Positions 30,975 to 40,026 are shown, counted from the first letter of the stretch. The stretch is DNA of 64,000 nucleotides from DATBLE01 sp963837265 (GCA_963837265.1 CAWIMQ010000002.1:124001-188000), one strand, 5' to 3'. Notes: generated by a model from the sequence alone, not told the origin. Numbers and translations are program-made.

Positions 30975-31370
30975 ATGCTCGCACTGCGCAAGCGCCTGAG
31001 GAGCGAGGAGAAGGGGTTCACCCTGATCGAGCTCCTCGTCGTCATGATCATCCTCGCGATCCTGACCGCGATCGCGATCCCCTCCTACCTCAGCTTCAAG
31101 GACCGGGCGAACAAGAGCGCCGCCGGCGCGGACGTCCGCTCGATCATCCCCTCGATCGAGTCGTTCTTCTCCGACAACGGCACCTACTCCGGCATGACAG
31201 TAGGCGCCCTGAAGTCGTCCTACGACCAGGCGATCAACGTCTCGACCTACAAGCTCGGCGGCGGCACCCAGAGCGCGACCTCGTACTGCATCCAGGCAAC
31301 CTCGCAGAACCAGACCGCCTCCAAGGCCGGGCCGTCCGCCCAGATCCTGATCGGCAGCACCTGCCCGTAA
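30975..31370 (+). CDS. Type IV major pilin, copy 1
   Basis: A 131-residue prepilin with a short basic leader (MLALRKRLRSEEKG), cut by the prepilin peptidase after Gly. The hydrophobic helix FTLIELLVVMIILAILTAIAIPSYLSF follows, with the conserved Glu at +5. The globular part ends with a disulphide-like Cys pair (SYC...STCP). A strong AAAGGAG lies 7 bases before the ATG. It is one of two tandem near-identical pilins and is divergent from pilT. Confidence 0.95.
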   Translation: MLALRKRLRSEEKGFTLIELLVVMIILAILTAIAIPSYLSFKDRANKSAAGADVRSIIPSIESFFSDNGTYSGMTVGALKSSYDQAINVSTYKLGGGTQSATSYCIQATSQNQTASKAGPSAQILIGSTCP

Positions 31371-31394
31371 CACCGGCCTGACCCGGTGTGGCGA

Positions 31395-31418
31395 GAGGGC
31401 GCGGGAGACCGCGCCCTC
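31395..31418 (+). terminator. Hairpin after pilin copy 1
   Basis: GAGGGCGCGG and CCGCGCCCTC form ten perfect pairs around GAGA, 25 bp after the stop and followed by a pyrimidine-rich CTCGTCT. A smaller hairpin (ACACCGG...CCGGTGT) precedes it. The same pair of hairpins follows pilin copy 2. It may terminate or stabilise the abundant pilin mRNA. Confidence 0.6.
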
Positions 31419-31539
31419 CTCGTCTGGCTGCCGAACGAGGGCCGCCCCTGCGAGTCACCCGTCCCAGGGCTGCTGGTTCTGCCCGAACCCTCCGATACGT
31501 CCAGGAAAGCCACCGCATACTCACGGAAGGAGCGGCTAC

Positions 31540-31935
31540 ATGCTCACACTGCGCAAGCGCCTGAGGACCGAGGAGAAGGGCTTCACCCTGATCGAGCTCC
31601 TCGTCGTCATGATCATCCTCGCGATCCTGACCGCGATCGCGATCCCGTCGTACCTGAGCTTCAAGGATCGGGCCAACAAGGCCGCGGCCGGCGCGGACGT
31701 CCGCTCGATCATCCCCTCGATCGAGGCGTACTTCTCCGACAACGGCACGTACTCCGGGATGACGATCGCCGGCCTGAAGTCGAGCTACGACCAGGCGATC
31801 AACGTCTCCACCTACAAGCTCGGCGGCAGCACCCAGACCGCCACCTCGTACTGCATCCAGGCGACCTCGCCGAACCAGACCGCTGCCAAGGCCGGGCCGT
31901 CCGCACAGATCGTCATCACCGGCACCTGCCCGTAA
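31540..31935 (+). CDS. Type IV major pilin, copy 2
   Basis: A 131-residue prepilin differing from copy 1 at about 15 positions, such as SEEK to TEEK, SFFS to AYFS, GGGTQS to GGSTQT and the C-terminus ILIGSTCP to IVITGTCP. The leader, the cleavage site and the whole N-terminal helix are the same, so both would enter the same fibre. The upstream GGAAGGAGCGGCTAC is copied too, so the duplication included the ribosome binding site. Confidence 0.95.
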   Translation: MLTLRKRLRTEEKGFTLIELLVVMIILAILTAIAIPSYLSFKDRANKAAAGADVRSIIPSIEAYFSDNGTYSGMTIAGLKSSYDQAINVSTYKLGGSTQTATSYCIQATSPNQTAAKAGPSAQIVITGTCP

Positions 31936-31959
31936 CACCGATCCGAGCCGGTGCGGCGA

Positions 31960-31983
31960 GAGGGCGCGGGAGATCGCGCCCTC
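31960..31983 (+). terminator. Hairpin after pilin copy 2
   Basis: GAGGGCGCG pairs with CGCGCCCTC around a six-base loop, the counterpart of the hairpin after copy 1. The preceding ACACCG...CGGTG small hairpin is also kept. No long U-run follows. Confidence 0.55.
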
Positions 31984-32009
31984 GCCGTCTCTCAAGGCTC
32001 GCGTCGCTG

Positions 32010-34109
32010 GTGCCGACGATCACTCCTGTGAAGCGCGAGCCCGTCCCGGCGCTCGTCGCCCTCGTCGGCGCGAGCTTCGTCATCCGGACCGTCCTCGCCT
32101 GGCTGCGGTCGACGCCCGCCCTCTTTCCCGACGAGTACATCTACGCGTCGATCGGCCGCTCGCTCGCGGAGTCCGGCCACCCGGCGATCCGCGGGGGCTC
32201 CGCGCACTTTCCCGCCCTGCTCCAGCCGATCGTGACCGCGCCCGCGTGGTTGATCGGCGACGTCGGCCTCGCGTTTCGGGTCGTCCAGAGTCTGGGCGTC
32301 CTGGCGATGTCGCTGGCGGCGATTCCGGTCTACGTGCTTGCCCGGCGGCTCGGGCTCTCGACGCGAATCGGGCTCGCGCTCGCCGCGCTGGCGGTGCTCG
32401 TACCGGATTTCGTGTACGCCTCGTTCGTCGCGTCGGAGCCGTTTGCCTATCCGCTCTTCCTCGCCGCGATCGCCGCCGCCGCAACAGCGCTCTCTCGGCC
32501 CACCCGCCGTGCGCAGCTCGCGTTCGTCGGCTTTGCCGGCCTCGCGACACTCGCCCGTGCGCAGTTCGCCGTCCTGCCGATCGTCTTCTTCGCCGCCGTC
32601 TTCGTCCAGGGGATGATGGAGCGAAGGCTGAGGCCGGCGGCGCGGGAACAGGCGCTTCCCTTCGCCCTCTTCCTCCTCCCCGGCGCCGCCCTCCTCGCGG
32701 CCGGGCCTGCGCGCGTCCTGGGCTACTACCACGCCGTGCTGAACCTTCACCTCCACCCGGTCAGCCTGGTCCGCTGGGTGGGCTGGGACGCGATGGTGCT
32801 CGCATACGCCTCCGGGTGGATCGTCGTCCCGGGTGCGCTCCTCGGCCTCTGGGTGGTGCTCAGGCGTCCGGGCTCCGCCCTGGAGCGGTCGTTCGCGGTA
32901 CTCGTGGGCTTGCTCGTAGTGGCCCTGGTGCTCGAGGCGGGCCTACTCCAGGCCAACGCGGCGAACAGTGCCGATGTCTCCGGGCCGAACGAGGTCAAGG
33001 AGCGCTACATCTTCTACCTCGTACCGCTCATCGGCCTGTGCTTCGCCCTCTACGCGAAGCGCGGCTGGCCGGCCCGTGTCTCCCATCTCGTCCTCGCTGC
33101 CGCACTGGTGATCCTCTCCGTTCGCGTTCCTCTGAGCGGGTTCGCCGTCGCCTCGACGCTGGACGCCTCTCCCATCCTCTACGGCGTCTACTGGCTCTCG
33201 GGAGAGCTCGGCCAGTCGTCCTCCGCGTCGCTGGTCGTCGCCGCCGCCGCCGCGTTGCTTTCGGCTGCAGCCGTCGTGGGCTCACGCCGGCCGCGGCTCG
33301 GAACACCGCTCGCCCTCACGCTCGCTCTCTTCGCAACAGCAGCCGCATCCGCGGGCGCCGTCGTGTTCGACGTGACGAACACGTCTGCGACGAAGCGCGC
33401 GTACCTTCCCGCCGACCCGTCGTTCGTCGACCATTCCGGGCTCCGTCACGTCGCGCTGCTGCAGAGCTTCGGTGGGGGGCAGGCATCCTCGCTGCAGCAG
33501 CTCTTCTGGAACCGGTCGATCGACCGCCTGCTGCTCATGCCCGACGCGCATGCGATCGACGCCTTCCGCTCTGAGCGCGTGCGGGTCGGCGGTGACGGCA
33601 CGCTGCTCGTGCGAGGCAAGCCGCTCCGCGGCCCGGTCCTCGTCGACGGCCTCGGAAGCTTCGTCCGGCTGCGGGCAGCGTACCCCGTCGCGCGCGGGCC
33701 GATCTCGACTCTGTGGCTACCGGCCGGAAGAGCTCAGCTGTCCATGTACGCGCCGGGCAGCTATCACGACGGCTGGCTGGCCGGCACGGGCGCCGTCTAT
33801 GTCTGGGCCGAGGCCGCCGGCCGGCCGCTCTCCGGCTGGATCTCGATGCGGATCACCGCACCCCGGTCGATCGGGCCGGCCACGCTCACCTTCACGTTGC
33901 CGAAGGACCGTCGGGTTCGAGTCCGGCTCCTGCCCGGCAAGCCGCGGCACGTCCGGCTCCCGATCTGCGGCACCGGCAGCGCGCACGTGTTCTACCGCTC
34001 GAGCGCCCGCGGCTTCGTCGGCCTGCGCATCGTGAGCGCGAAGGCGACGGCGCCGGTGTTCAGGCCGAGCCGGGCGGCATGCCCGATCCCGGGCGGCCCT
34101 CGCCCCTAG
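32010..34109 (+). CDS. Membrane glycosyltransferase, PMT/ArnT-like
   Basis: A 699-residue protein with about 11-12 membrane spans in the first 450 residues and an extracytoplasmic C-terminal beta-rich part. The first loop holds STPALFPDEYIYASIGRSLAESG, with the Asp-Glu expected at the GT-C active site, and ERYIFYLVPLIGLCFALYAKR resembles other GT39-like enzymes. The sugar donor is likely a polyprenyl-phosphate sugar (family knowledge). Its place directly after the pilin genes suggests pilin or cell-surface glycosylation. The start is GTG 32010 or GTG 32028; neither has a clear ribosome binding site. The gene ends in a hairpin shared with the convergent minor pilin gene. Confidence 0.8.
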   Translation: MPTITPVKREPVPALVALVGASFVIRTVLAWLRSTPALFPDEYIYASIGRSLAESGHPAIRGGSAHFPALLQPIVTAPAWLIGDVGLAFRVVQSLGVLAMSLAAIPVYVLARRLGLSTRIGLALAALAVLVPDFVYASFVASEPFAYPLFLAAIAAAATALSRPTRRAQLAFVGFAGLATLARAQFAVLPIVFFAAVFVQGMMERRLRPAAREQALPFALFLLPGAALLAAGPARVLGYYHAVLNLHLHPVSLVRWVGWDAMVLAYASGWIVVPGALLGLWVVLRRPGSALERSFAVLVGLLVVALVLEAGLLQANAANSADVSGPNEVKERYIFYLVPLIGLCFALYAKRGWPARVSHLVLAAALVILSVRVPLSGFAVASTLDASPILYGVYWLSGELGQSSSASLVVAAAAALLSAAAVVGSRRPRLGTPLALTLALFATAAASAGAVVFDVTNTSATKRAYLPADPSFVDHSGLRHVALLQSFGGGQASSLQQLFWNRSIDRLLLMPDAHAIDAFRSERVRVGGDGTLLVRGKPLRGPVLVDGLGSFVRLRAAYPVARGPISTLWLPAGRAQLSMYAPGSYHDGWLAGTGAVYVWAEAAGRPLSGWISMRITAPRSIGPATLTFTLPKDRRVRVRLLPGKPRHVRLPICGTGSAHVFYRSSARGFVGLRIVSAKATAPVFRPSRAACPIPGGPRP

Positions 34110-34122
34110 GAATCTCTAGGGG
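34103..34122. terminator. Bidirectional hairpin containing both convergent stop codons
   Basis: CCCCTAG (34103-34109) pairs with CTAGGGG (34116-34122) around six bases. The TAG of the plus-strand glycosyltransferase and the TAG of the minus-strand prepilin gene are parts of the two arms. The short stem may end both transcripts. Confidence 0.5.
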
Positions 34123-34772
34123 CAGAGGGGGCTGTTCCTCAGCGCGATCCGGTCGTCGAGCGTGTACGTGGCGGAGGCGTGCTTCACCGGATCGACGTTG
34201 ACCGGCATCGTCACCGACACGGTCGAATACTCGGCAGTCGAGCAGGCCGGGCTGGACCAGAGGTCGTACCGGGTCAGGTAGTCGACCATGAAGGTCGAGG
34301 CGGATCCGTCGCAGGAGTTGTCGGGGTCGTTCTCGCGGTAGAGCCGGTACCGGTCGACGGCGCCCGCGACGGGGATCGTGCACCACTGCACCGCCGTCGC
34401 GTACGTCTGGACGAGGCCCGGGCACTCGGCGGTCCCCGTGTTCGTCTGCGTCAGCACGATCGTCTGACCTCCTGCGTCATTGTCGGTGATACCCGTGACG
34501 AAGTGGGCGCAGTGGACGTCCTTGCGCATCCGGTCCAGCGCCTGGCGTGCGTTCTCCTGGGCGTCGAATCGCCTCGTCTGGTCGACCTGAGCCGTCAACG
34601 CCGACAGAAACGAGTTCGTGAGCGGAGCGAGGACGATCAGCATCACGACCGTGACCACGATGAGCTCGACGAGAGTGAACCCTCTCTGCGCCGCGAGCGA
34701 GCGCTGCGCGCGGAGAGCGCTTCTCAGAAGGACGAGCGCACGTGACCGGACCATCGCCAGAGCAATCGGCAC
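34116..34772 (-). CDS. Prepilin-like minor pilin
   Basis: A 218-residue protein with a basic leader and the type IV prepilin motif QRGFTLVELIVVTVVMLIVLAPLTNSFLSAL, with cleavage after Gly and Glu at +5. The C-terminal part is rich in Thr/Asp and has four or five Cys. It resembles PilW/PilJ-type minor pilins, which cap or prime the fibre. The start may be GTG 34772 or ATG 34754. It is divergent from the next two pilus genes, with a 68-bp gap between. Confidence 0.85.
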   Translation of the reverse strand: MPIALAMVRSRALVLLRSALRAQRSLAAQRGFTLVELIVVTVVMLIVLAPLTNSFLSALTAQVDQTRRFDAQENARQALDRMRKDVHCAHFVTGITDNDAGGQTIVLTQTNTGTAECPGLVQTYATAVQWCTIPVAGAVDRYRLYRENDPDNSCDGSASTFMVDYLTRYDLWSSPACSTAEYSTVSVTMPVNVDPVKHASATYTLDDRIALRNSPLCP

Positions 34773-34840
34773 GGTCCTGTCCCGACGTTAGGGCTCTTTG
34801 AGCAGTCCCGGCCCGTTCGGGACGAAGTTCCCTCGGTCGA

Positions 34841-36643
34841 GTGATGGTCGAAACCGCCGGGGTCGCCGACGCTAAGGACATGCGTCTGGTGACGCGCTTC
34901 GGTCCACGCAACGGGGGCATCGCGAGGACTCTCGCACACGCCCTTCGCGGAGCGTGGACCGACAGCGACGGCATCGCGCTCGCCCTGTCCCTGCTCGTGA
35001 TGGGGGTGCTGACGATCGCCACCGCGGCCGTGATCACGGCAAGCACCTCCAACGAGCATGCGTTCGGGCGCGACCGCCAGGTCAATCGAGCGCTGAACAT
35101 CGCCGAGGCGGGGCTGAATGCCGGCGTGGACCACCTGAGGCTGATGTCGGTGCAAGAGAGCCTCGGAGACGATTCGGTCGCGGGAGACGGCAACGTCGAT
35201 CAGGGAGGCTTCTCGTACACGGCCACGCGGTCCGAGAATCTTGCCGAGCTTCCGACCGACCCCGAGGTGTACAAGTGGACGGTGGAATCGACCGGGACGT
35301 CGCCTGACGGAAACGTCACCCGCATCGTCAGCACGACGCTGAGCGAGACGATCACGAACACGTCGGAGACGGAGACCACCACGACGCCCGCCTCCGACGC
35401 CTACGGCTACGGGATGTTCCTCGGTGACGGCGACCAGGCCTGCGAGGCCAACGGGACGGGGAACAACGTCTTCGGCAACAGCGCGCAGATCGCCGTCGAC
35501 GTCTATGTCAAGGGCGATCTGTGCGTCTCCGGCGGGGGCTCGCCGATCATCGCCCAGCCGGCCGGAACCCATGACACGGTCACCGTGTATATCGGCGGCT
35601 TCTTCAAGACGCTGGGAAACGCATCCCCCATCGGAAAGTCGACGGAGCAGCTCCATTCGGCGACGATCGTCAAGGGTTGCGTCGGCGGATCCAACGGCGG
35701 GAACAGCAGCAGGCGATACCCGCAGCCGGTGCAGTGCAGCCAGACCCCTCCGAGCTCGGCTCCGACGAACTGCCAGGGAAGCGGCTGCGGCTCCGGGGTC
35801 TGGGCGACGCTCCACACCTCGACCCAGAACGACATCGCCAAGCCCGTGATCGACACGAACTGGTACACGAACGCGCAGCCCGGGCCGTCGACCGGCTGCG
35901 GCCCCGGCTCGACGTACCCGCAGGGCTGGACGGCCGCCCAGTTCAAGAGCAGGGTCCTCGACAACGACTCGACGCGCAACACGAGCGTCGGCACGGTGAA
36001 CCTGCTCCACCTCGTCGACCAGTCGTCCGGCTCGGGCGGAACCGCCCACAACAGCTTCGACTGCAGGTGGTACGACGGGCAGGGCAACCTGGTCGGCCAG
36101 CTGAAGTGGGACTACCCGGCGGGGTGCGGCAACGATCCCGCGAACGGCGTCGCCGACCTGATCATCGACGGGACCGTCTTCATCGACGGCAACCTGGCGA
36201 TCGGCTCGTGCGACCTCGCCGTCTACCAGGGGCGCGGAACGATCTACGTGAACGGAACCGTCAGCTTCGCGAACGGCGGCAGGATCTGCGCGAAGCCGGT
36301 CTCGGGGAGCCCGTGCGCCGGAAACTACGACCCGGGCCAGAACCTGCTGGAGATCGTGGCCGTCAACGCGGGCAACCTCCGCCCGGCGTTCACGATGTCG
36401 GGCGCCGGGACGTACGAAGGCGTGGCGTTCATGAACGGCGTGTTCAACGGGGCCAACGGGTCGATCCTGAACGGCGTCGTGATCGCCGACCAGGCGACGA
36501 TGTCCGGCGACGCAGACTTCCAGACGACCGTCAACCCTCCGTCCGGAGCACCGGGTGCCGGCGAGACGACGACCACCACCACCGAGGGTGCCCCGGAGGC
36601 AAGCTGGACCAGCGTACCCGGCTCGTGGCAGCAGCTCAAGTAG
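34841..36643 (+). CDS. Large PilX-like pilus protein with C-terminal extracellular domain
   Basis: A 600-residue protein. Its N-terminal helix (DSDGIALALSLLVMGVLTIATAAVITAST) followed by EHAFGRDRQVNRALNIAEAGLNAGVDHL is the PilX-type pattern. A short Thr-rich segment (ETETTTTPAS) leads to a large Gly/Asn/Ser-rich domain (about 185-570) with many Cys and repeats like DGTVFIDGNLAIGSCDL, which suggests a beta-helix. It is probably a pilus-tip adhesin or surface protein. The start is GTG 34841, with ATG 34844 and ATG 34880 as alternatives. The next pilin gene starts 2 bp after its stop. Confidence 0.8.
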   Translation: MMVETAGVADAKDMRLVTRFGPRNGGIARTLAHALRGAWTDSDGIALALSLLVMGVLTIATAAVITASTSNEHAFGRDRQVNRALNIAEAGLNAGVDHLRLMSVQESLGDDSVAGDGNVDQGGFSYTATRSENLAELPTDPEVYKWTVESTGTSPDGNVTRIVSTTLSETITNTSETETTTTPASDAYGYGMFLGDGDQACEANGTGNNVFGNSAQIAVDVYVKGDLCVSGGGSPIIAQPAGTHDTVTVYIGGFFKTLGNASPIGKSTEQLHSATIVKGCVGGSNGGNSSRRYPQPVQCSQTPPSSAPTNCQGSGCGSGVWATLHTSTQNDIAKPVIDTNWYTNAQPGPSTGCGPGSTYPQGWTAAQFKSRVLDNDSTRNTSVGTVNLLHLVDQSSGSGGTAHNSFDCRWYDGQGNLVGQLKWDYPAGCGNDPANGVADLIIDGTVFIDGNLAIGSCDLAVYQGRGTIYVNGTVSFANGGRICAKPVSGSPCAGNYDPGQNLLEIVAVNAGNLRPAFTMSGAGTYEGVAFMNGVFNGANGSILNGVVIADQATMSGDADFQTTVNPPSGAPGAGETTTTTTEGAPEASWTSVPGSWQQLK

Positions 36644-36645
36644 CC

Positions 36646-37239
36646 ATGGCCGGCAACGCAACTGTCCTGATCCGCAGGCTGTGCCGGCCGGCGGCGCGGA
36701 GCGACGGCTTCGGTCTCGTCGAGATGCTGATCGCGCTGACGCTGCTGACGATCGCGATCGGCGGGCTGATCACGGCCTTCGCGGCGAGCGCCGTCTCGCT
36801 GCGCCGGTCGGGGCAGAAGGGAACCGCGCTGGCGCTCGCGGACGCGCAGATGGAGACCTATCGGAAGGTCCCGTTCACGGGAATCCGGATCGACGGCGCC
36901 CGCATCCCGCCGAGCGGCACCTACGTCACGGCCAACTCGGTGGATTCGACCATTCCCCCGTCCACGAACCAGGCAGTCGCAGGCCAGAACGGCGACGACA
37001 TCTGCCCGGCGAGCGGTGAGCCGGCCGAGTGCCTCCCCGTCCAGAGCGTGTCCGGGCCGGACCAGCACCAGTATCGCATCGAGACCTATGTCGACTACGT
37101 CGACAACGACCAGAACCTCACGATCCGGCCGCCAACCCCCGGTCTCACGCTGAAGCGCGTGACCGTGGTCGTCCGCGACGGGGCAACCGGGACGATCCTC
37201 GCACGCGAAGCCTCCGCCTTCGAGAGAAGCTCGACCTGA
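36646..37239 (+). CDS. PilV-like minor prepilin
   Basis: A 197-residue protein with the prepilin motif RSDGFGLVEMLIALTLLTIAIGGLITAFAASA, cleaved after Gly with Glu at +5. It continues with SLRRSGQKGTALALADAQMETYRKVPF, a typical PilV continuation, and a C-terminal beta sheet (LKRVTVVVRDGATGTILAREASAFE). It follows the PilX-like gene after 2 bp, forming a minor-pilin pair. A 60-bp gap with AGGAGA leads to the next gene. Confidence 0.88.
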   Translation: MAGNATVLIRRLCRPAARSDGFGLVEMLIALTLLTIAIGGLITAFAASAVSLRRSGQKGTALALADAQMETYRKVPFTGIRIDGARIPPSGTYVTANSVDSTIPPSTNQAVAGQNGDDICPASGEPAECLPVQSVSGPDQHQYRIETYVDYVDNDQNLTIRPPTPGLTLKRVTVVVRDGATGTILAREASAFERSST

Positions 37240-37299
37240 ATCAGGCACGAGCCGAGGCCGTCGCTCAAGCAAACCCACGACGGTGCCGATAGGAGAATC

Positions 37300-37875
37300 G
37301 TGACGCTCACGTTCGACTTGCGGGCTCGGAGGCTTCTGCTGGCGGCACTCGTCCTCGCGGCGGTAGCGGCCGGGCTGCTCGCGTTCCAGCGCCTGCACGG
37401 CTCGAGCACGGCTTCGCCTGCACCCGCGCCCGCGACCCACAAGGCGGCCAACTCATCGGCCAAGCCGGCGGTCGCCCCGCACGCGACCACGAAGCGACAT
37501 CCCGCTACGACGCGGTCTCCTGCCCAGACGCGGCCGAAGCCGGCCAGGCCGGCGCCGGCCGACCGGCTCGCCCCGGCGATCCGCCGGGCGCTCGCCGCCG
37601 ACCGGGTGGTGGTCGTCGCCCTCTACGACCCGAAGGCGAAGATCGACGCGACGGCGGTGCGCGAGGCCCGGGCCGGCGCGCGGCTCGGCGACAGCGCGTT
37701 CGTTGCGATCAACGTGCGCAAGCACGGGGTCGACTCGCTCAACGCCAGGTACGGCGCAGTTCAGGATCCGGGTGTCCTCGTCCTGCAGCCTCCCGGCGGG
37801 GGCCTCGTCGTCCGCATCGACGGCTTCGCCGACCGCGACACCGTCGCCCAGGCGGCCGTGAACGCCGCCTCCTGA
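37300..37875 (+). CDS. Membrane-anchored thioredoxin-fold-like protein without CxxC
   Basis: A 191-residue protein from GTG 37300 (ribosome binding site AGGAGA, six bases upstream). A single membrane span (about 11-29) is followed by an Ala/Pro/Lys/Thr linker (to about 92) and a small alpha/beta domain: RVVVVALYDPKAKIDATAVREARAGARLGDSAFVAINVRKHGV then DPGVLVLQPPGGGLVVRIDGFADRDTVAQAA. The strand-helix order and a Pro before the third strand recall thioredoxin, but there are no Cys at all. The role is unknown; a structural part of the pilus machine is likely by context. Confidence 0.72.
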   Translation: MTLTFDLRARRLLLAALVLAAVAAGLLAFQRLHGSSTASPAPAPATHKAANSSAKPAVAPHATTKRHPATTRSPAQTRPKPARPAPADRLAPAIRRALAADRVVVVALYDPKAKIDATAVREARAGARLGDSAFVAINVRKHGVDSLNARYGAVQDPGVLVLQPPGGGLVVRIDGFADRDTVAQAAVNAAS

Positions 37876-38222
37876 TGCGGTTCGGCCTGCACGGCGCCCG
37901 CAAGGAGGCATCTCCCCGGAGGATCGAGGTCCGCCCGGAGCCGCTCGCCGCCCAGCCCGCGGCTGCGCCCCGGACGCAGCCTCCCGCTCCGCAGGCACCG
38001 CTCGTCCGGCGTGCGCGCAAGGACGGCCGGCCGGTAGCGGTCCTGCGGACGGTGGAGCAGGACGGGGCGTGCGTGGTCGAGGCGGAGGTGCAGCCGCGCG
38101 GCTCGGTGCAGCTCGTGAAGCCCGGCCCCTACACCTTCGCGGACGTGCACGAGGCAGGAGCGTTCGTGAACGAGGCGGTCAGTGCGCTGATGTACCTGGG
38201 CTGCGACGTCGAGGCCGAATAG
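37875..38222 (+). CDS. Conserved small protein coupled to the thioredoxin-like gene
   Basis: A 115-residue protein, ATG 37875 overlapping the preceding stop (TGATG). The first 50 residues are Arg/Pro/Ala-rich and probably disordered. Residues 50-115 form a compact domain (GRPVAVLRTVEQDGACVVEAEV then GPYTFADVHEAGAFVNEAVSALMYLGCDVEAE). I do not recognise it. It is translationally coupled to the previous gene, so the two probably work together in the pilus locus. Confidence 0.7.
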   Translation: MRFGLHGARKEASPRRIEVRPEPLAAQPAAAPRTQPPAPQAPLVRRARKDGRPVAVLRTVEQDGACVVEAEVQPRGSVQLVKPGPYTFADVHEAGAFVNEAVSALMYLGCDVEAE

Positions 38223-38259
38223 ACCGAGCGACGGGGTGGCGCCGTCCGCAGCGCCACGC

Positions 38260-40026
38260 CTAGACGATGACGCGGGTCAGCTCCTCGACCGAGGTGAGGC
38301 CGTCGGTGACCTTCTTCATGCCGTCGTCCCACAGGGTCCGCAGGCCGAGCGTCATCGCCTCGCGCTCGATCTCGTCGCGACTCGCCTTCCGGATCGCCAG
38401 CTCGCTCATCGCCTCGTTCATCCGCAGCAGCTGGAAGACGCCCACCCGCCCCCGGTAGCCCGTCTGGTTGCAGCGCGGGCAGCCGCGCTTCCGGTACAGG
38501 ACCATGCCGTCCGAGGCGGCCGCCGCCTCGGGCGACAGCCGAGCCTCGATCAGCTCGTCGACGCTCGGCACATACATCTCGCAGCAGTGCGTGCAGAGCT
38601 TCCGCGCAAGGCGCTGCGCCAGGACCGCCGTCACCGCCGCACCGCTCAGGAAGGGCTCCACCCCCATCTCGTTCAGGCGCGTGAGCGCGCTCGGCGCATC
38701 GTTGGTGTGCAGCGTCGTCAGCACCAGGTGGCCCGTCAGCGCAGCCTCGATCGCGATCTTCGCGGTCTCCCCGTCGCGCACCTCGCCGACCATGACGACG
38801 TCCGGGTCCGAGCGGAGGATCGAACGGAGCGTGCTCGCGAACGTGACTCCGGCGCGCGTGTTGATCTGCACCTGGTTCACGCCGGGCAGGCGGTACTCGA
38901 CCGGATCCTCGACGGTGATGATGTTGATCTCCGGCCGGTTGATCTGGGTGAGCGCCGCGTAGAGCGTGGTCGACTTGCCGGAGCCGGTCGGCCCGGTCAC
39001 CAGGATCGCGCCCGTGGGCCTCGCGATCAGGTCGGCGATCTGGGCCTGCATCGCCACCGACAGCCCGAGCTCCTCCAGCGTGGGCGCGCTCTTCGACTTG
39101 TCGAGCAGGCGCAGGACGACGGTCTCGCCGGCGACGGTCGGCAGCGTCGCGAGGCGGATGTCGAGCAGCCGGCCGGCGGCGGCCGCCCGCAGGGAGATCC
39201 GGCCGTCCTGCGGCCGGCGGCGCTCCGCGATGTCGAGCTTCGCCAGCACCTTCAGGCGAGTGGTCACGCCGGGGGTGAGCCGCTTCGGGATCCGCTGGAC
39301 CTCGTGCAGAACGCCGTCGATGCGGAAGCGGACGGTGAGGCCGTCTTCCTGCGCCTCGAAATGGACGTCGCTCGCCCCGTCCTCGGCCGCCTGGAGGATG
39401 ACCGAGTTGACCATGCGAACGACCGGCCCGTCGGAGACTCCGTCCGCCGCCTCGAGATCGGCGACCGCCGAGTCGTCGTGGTCCGAGTCCGCGATCGACT
39501 CGACCACGGCCTCGGAGACGCGGCCCATCCGGTCGAGCTCGACCGCGATGTCGTCCCAGGTCGCGACGCCGAGCGCGACCTGGTAGCGGGTCGCCAGGCG
39601 CAGCTCGTCGATCGCCTGGACGTTCTGCGGGTCCGCGATCGCGACGTGCAGCGTCTCGCCGTCCAGGCGGTAGGGCAAGGCGACGGCACGGCGGAGCACG
39701 TGTACCGGGATCAGCATGCTCGCCTCCGCCGAGATCCCCGTCAGCCGCAGGTCGACGAGTGGGAGCCGGTACCGCACCGCGAGGATGCGCGCGACCCCTT
39801 CGCTCGAGGCCAGCCCCTCCGTCACCAGCGCCTCGGCGAACGACCCGCCCTGGGCGGTCCGGCCGCGTGCGAGCGCGAGCCGATCCGGCGGGACGAGCCC
39901 CGTCGCCTCGATCAGGTCGGCGACGAGGCCGGCGGTCCTGTTGGGGAACGGAGGCGGCGGCGCTGCCGAGGCCTCGCCGCCCGTCGCCGGCGGGCCCAGG
40001 TCGAGCCGCCCGGACACCGGTTCCAT
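38260..40026 (-). CDS. pilB: Type IV pilus extension ATPase PilB, copy 1
   Basis: A 588-residue assembly ATPase. The N-terminal domain (about 30-165) is the MshEN-type region (GSFAEALVTEGLASSEGVARILAVRYRLPLVDL), a known c-di-GMP-binding fold in some PilB proteins. Then Walker A GPTGSGKST (345-353), Asp box VEDPVEYRLPG, Walker B DPDVVMVGEVRD and His box TGHLVLTTLHT. The zinc site is CTHC...CPRC. The protein is complete. ATG 40026 lies four bases after the pilD stop. Confidence 0.95.
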   Translation of the reverse strand: MEPVSGRLDLGPPATGGEASAAPPPPFPNRTAGLVADLIEATGLVPPDRLALARGRTAQGGSFAEALVTEGLASSEGVARILAVRYRLPLVDLRLTGISAEASMLIPVHVLRRAVALPYRLDGETLHVAIADPQNVQAIDELRLATRYQVALGVATWDDIAVELDRMGRVSEAVVESIADSDHDDSAVADLEAADGVSDGPVVRMVNSVILQAAEDGASDVHFEAQEDGLTVRFRIDGVLHEVQRIPKRLTPGVTTRLKVLAKLDIAERRRPQDGRISLRAAAAGRLLDIRLATLPTVAGETVVLRLLDKSKSAPTLEELGLSVAMQAQIADLIARPTGAILVTGPTGSGKSTTLYAALTQINRPEINIITVEDPVEYRLPGVNQVQINTRAGVTFASTLRSILRSDPDVVMVGEVRDGETAKIAIEAALTGHLVLTTLHTNDAPSALTRLNEMGVEPFLSGAAVTAVLAQRLARKLCTHCCEMYVPSVDELIEARLSPEAAAASDGMVLYRKRGCPRCNQTGYRGRVGVFQLLRMNEAMSELAIRKASRDEIEREAMTLGLRTLWDDGMKKVTDGLTSVEELTRVIV

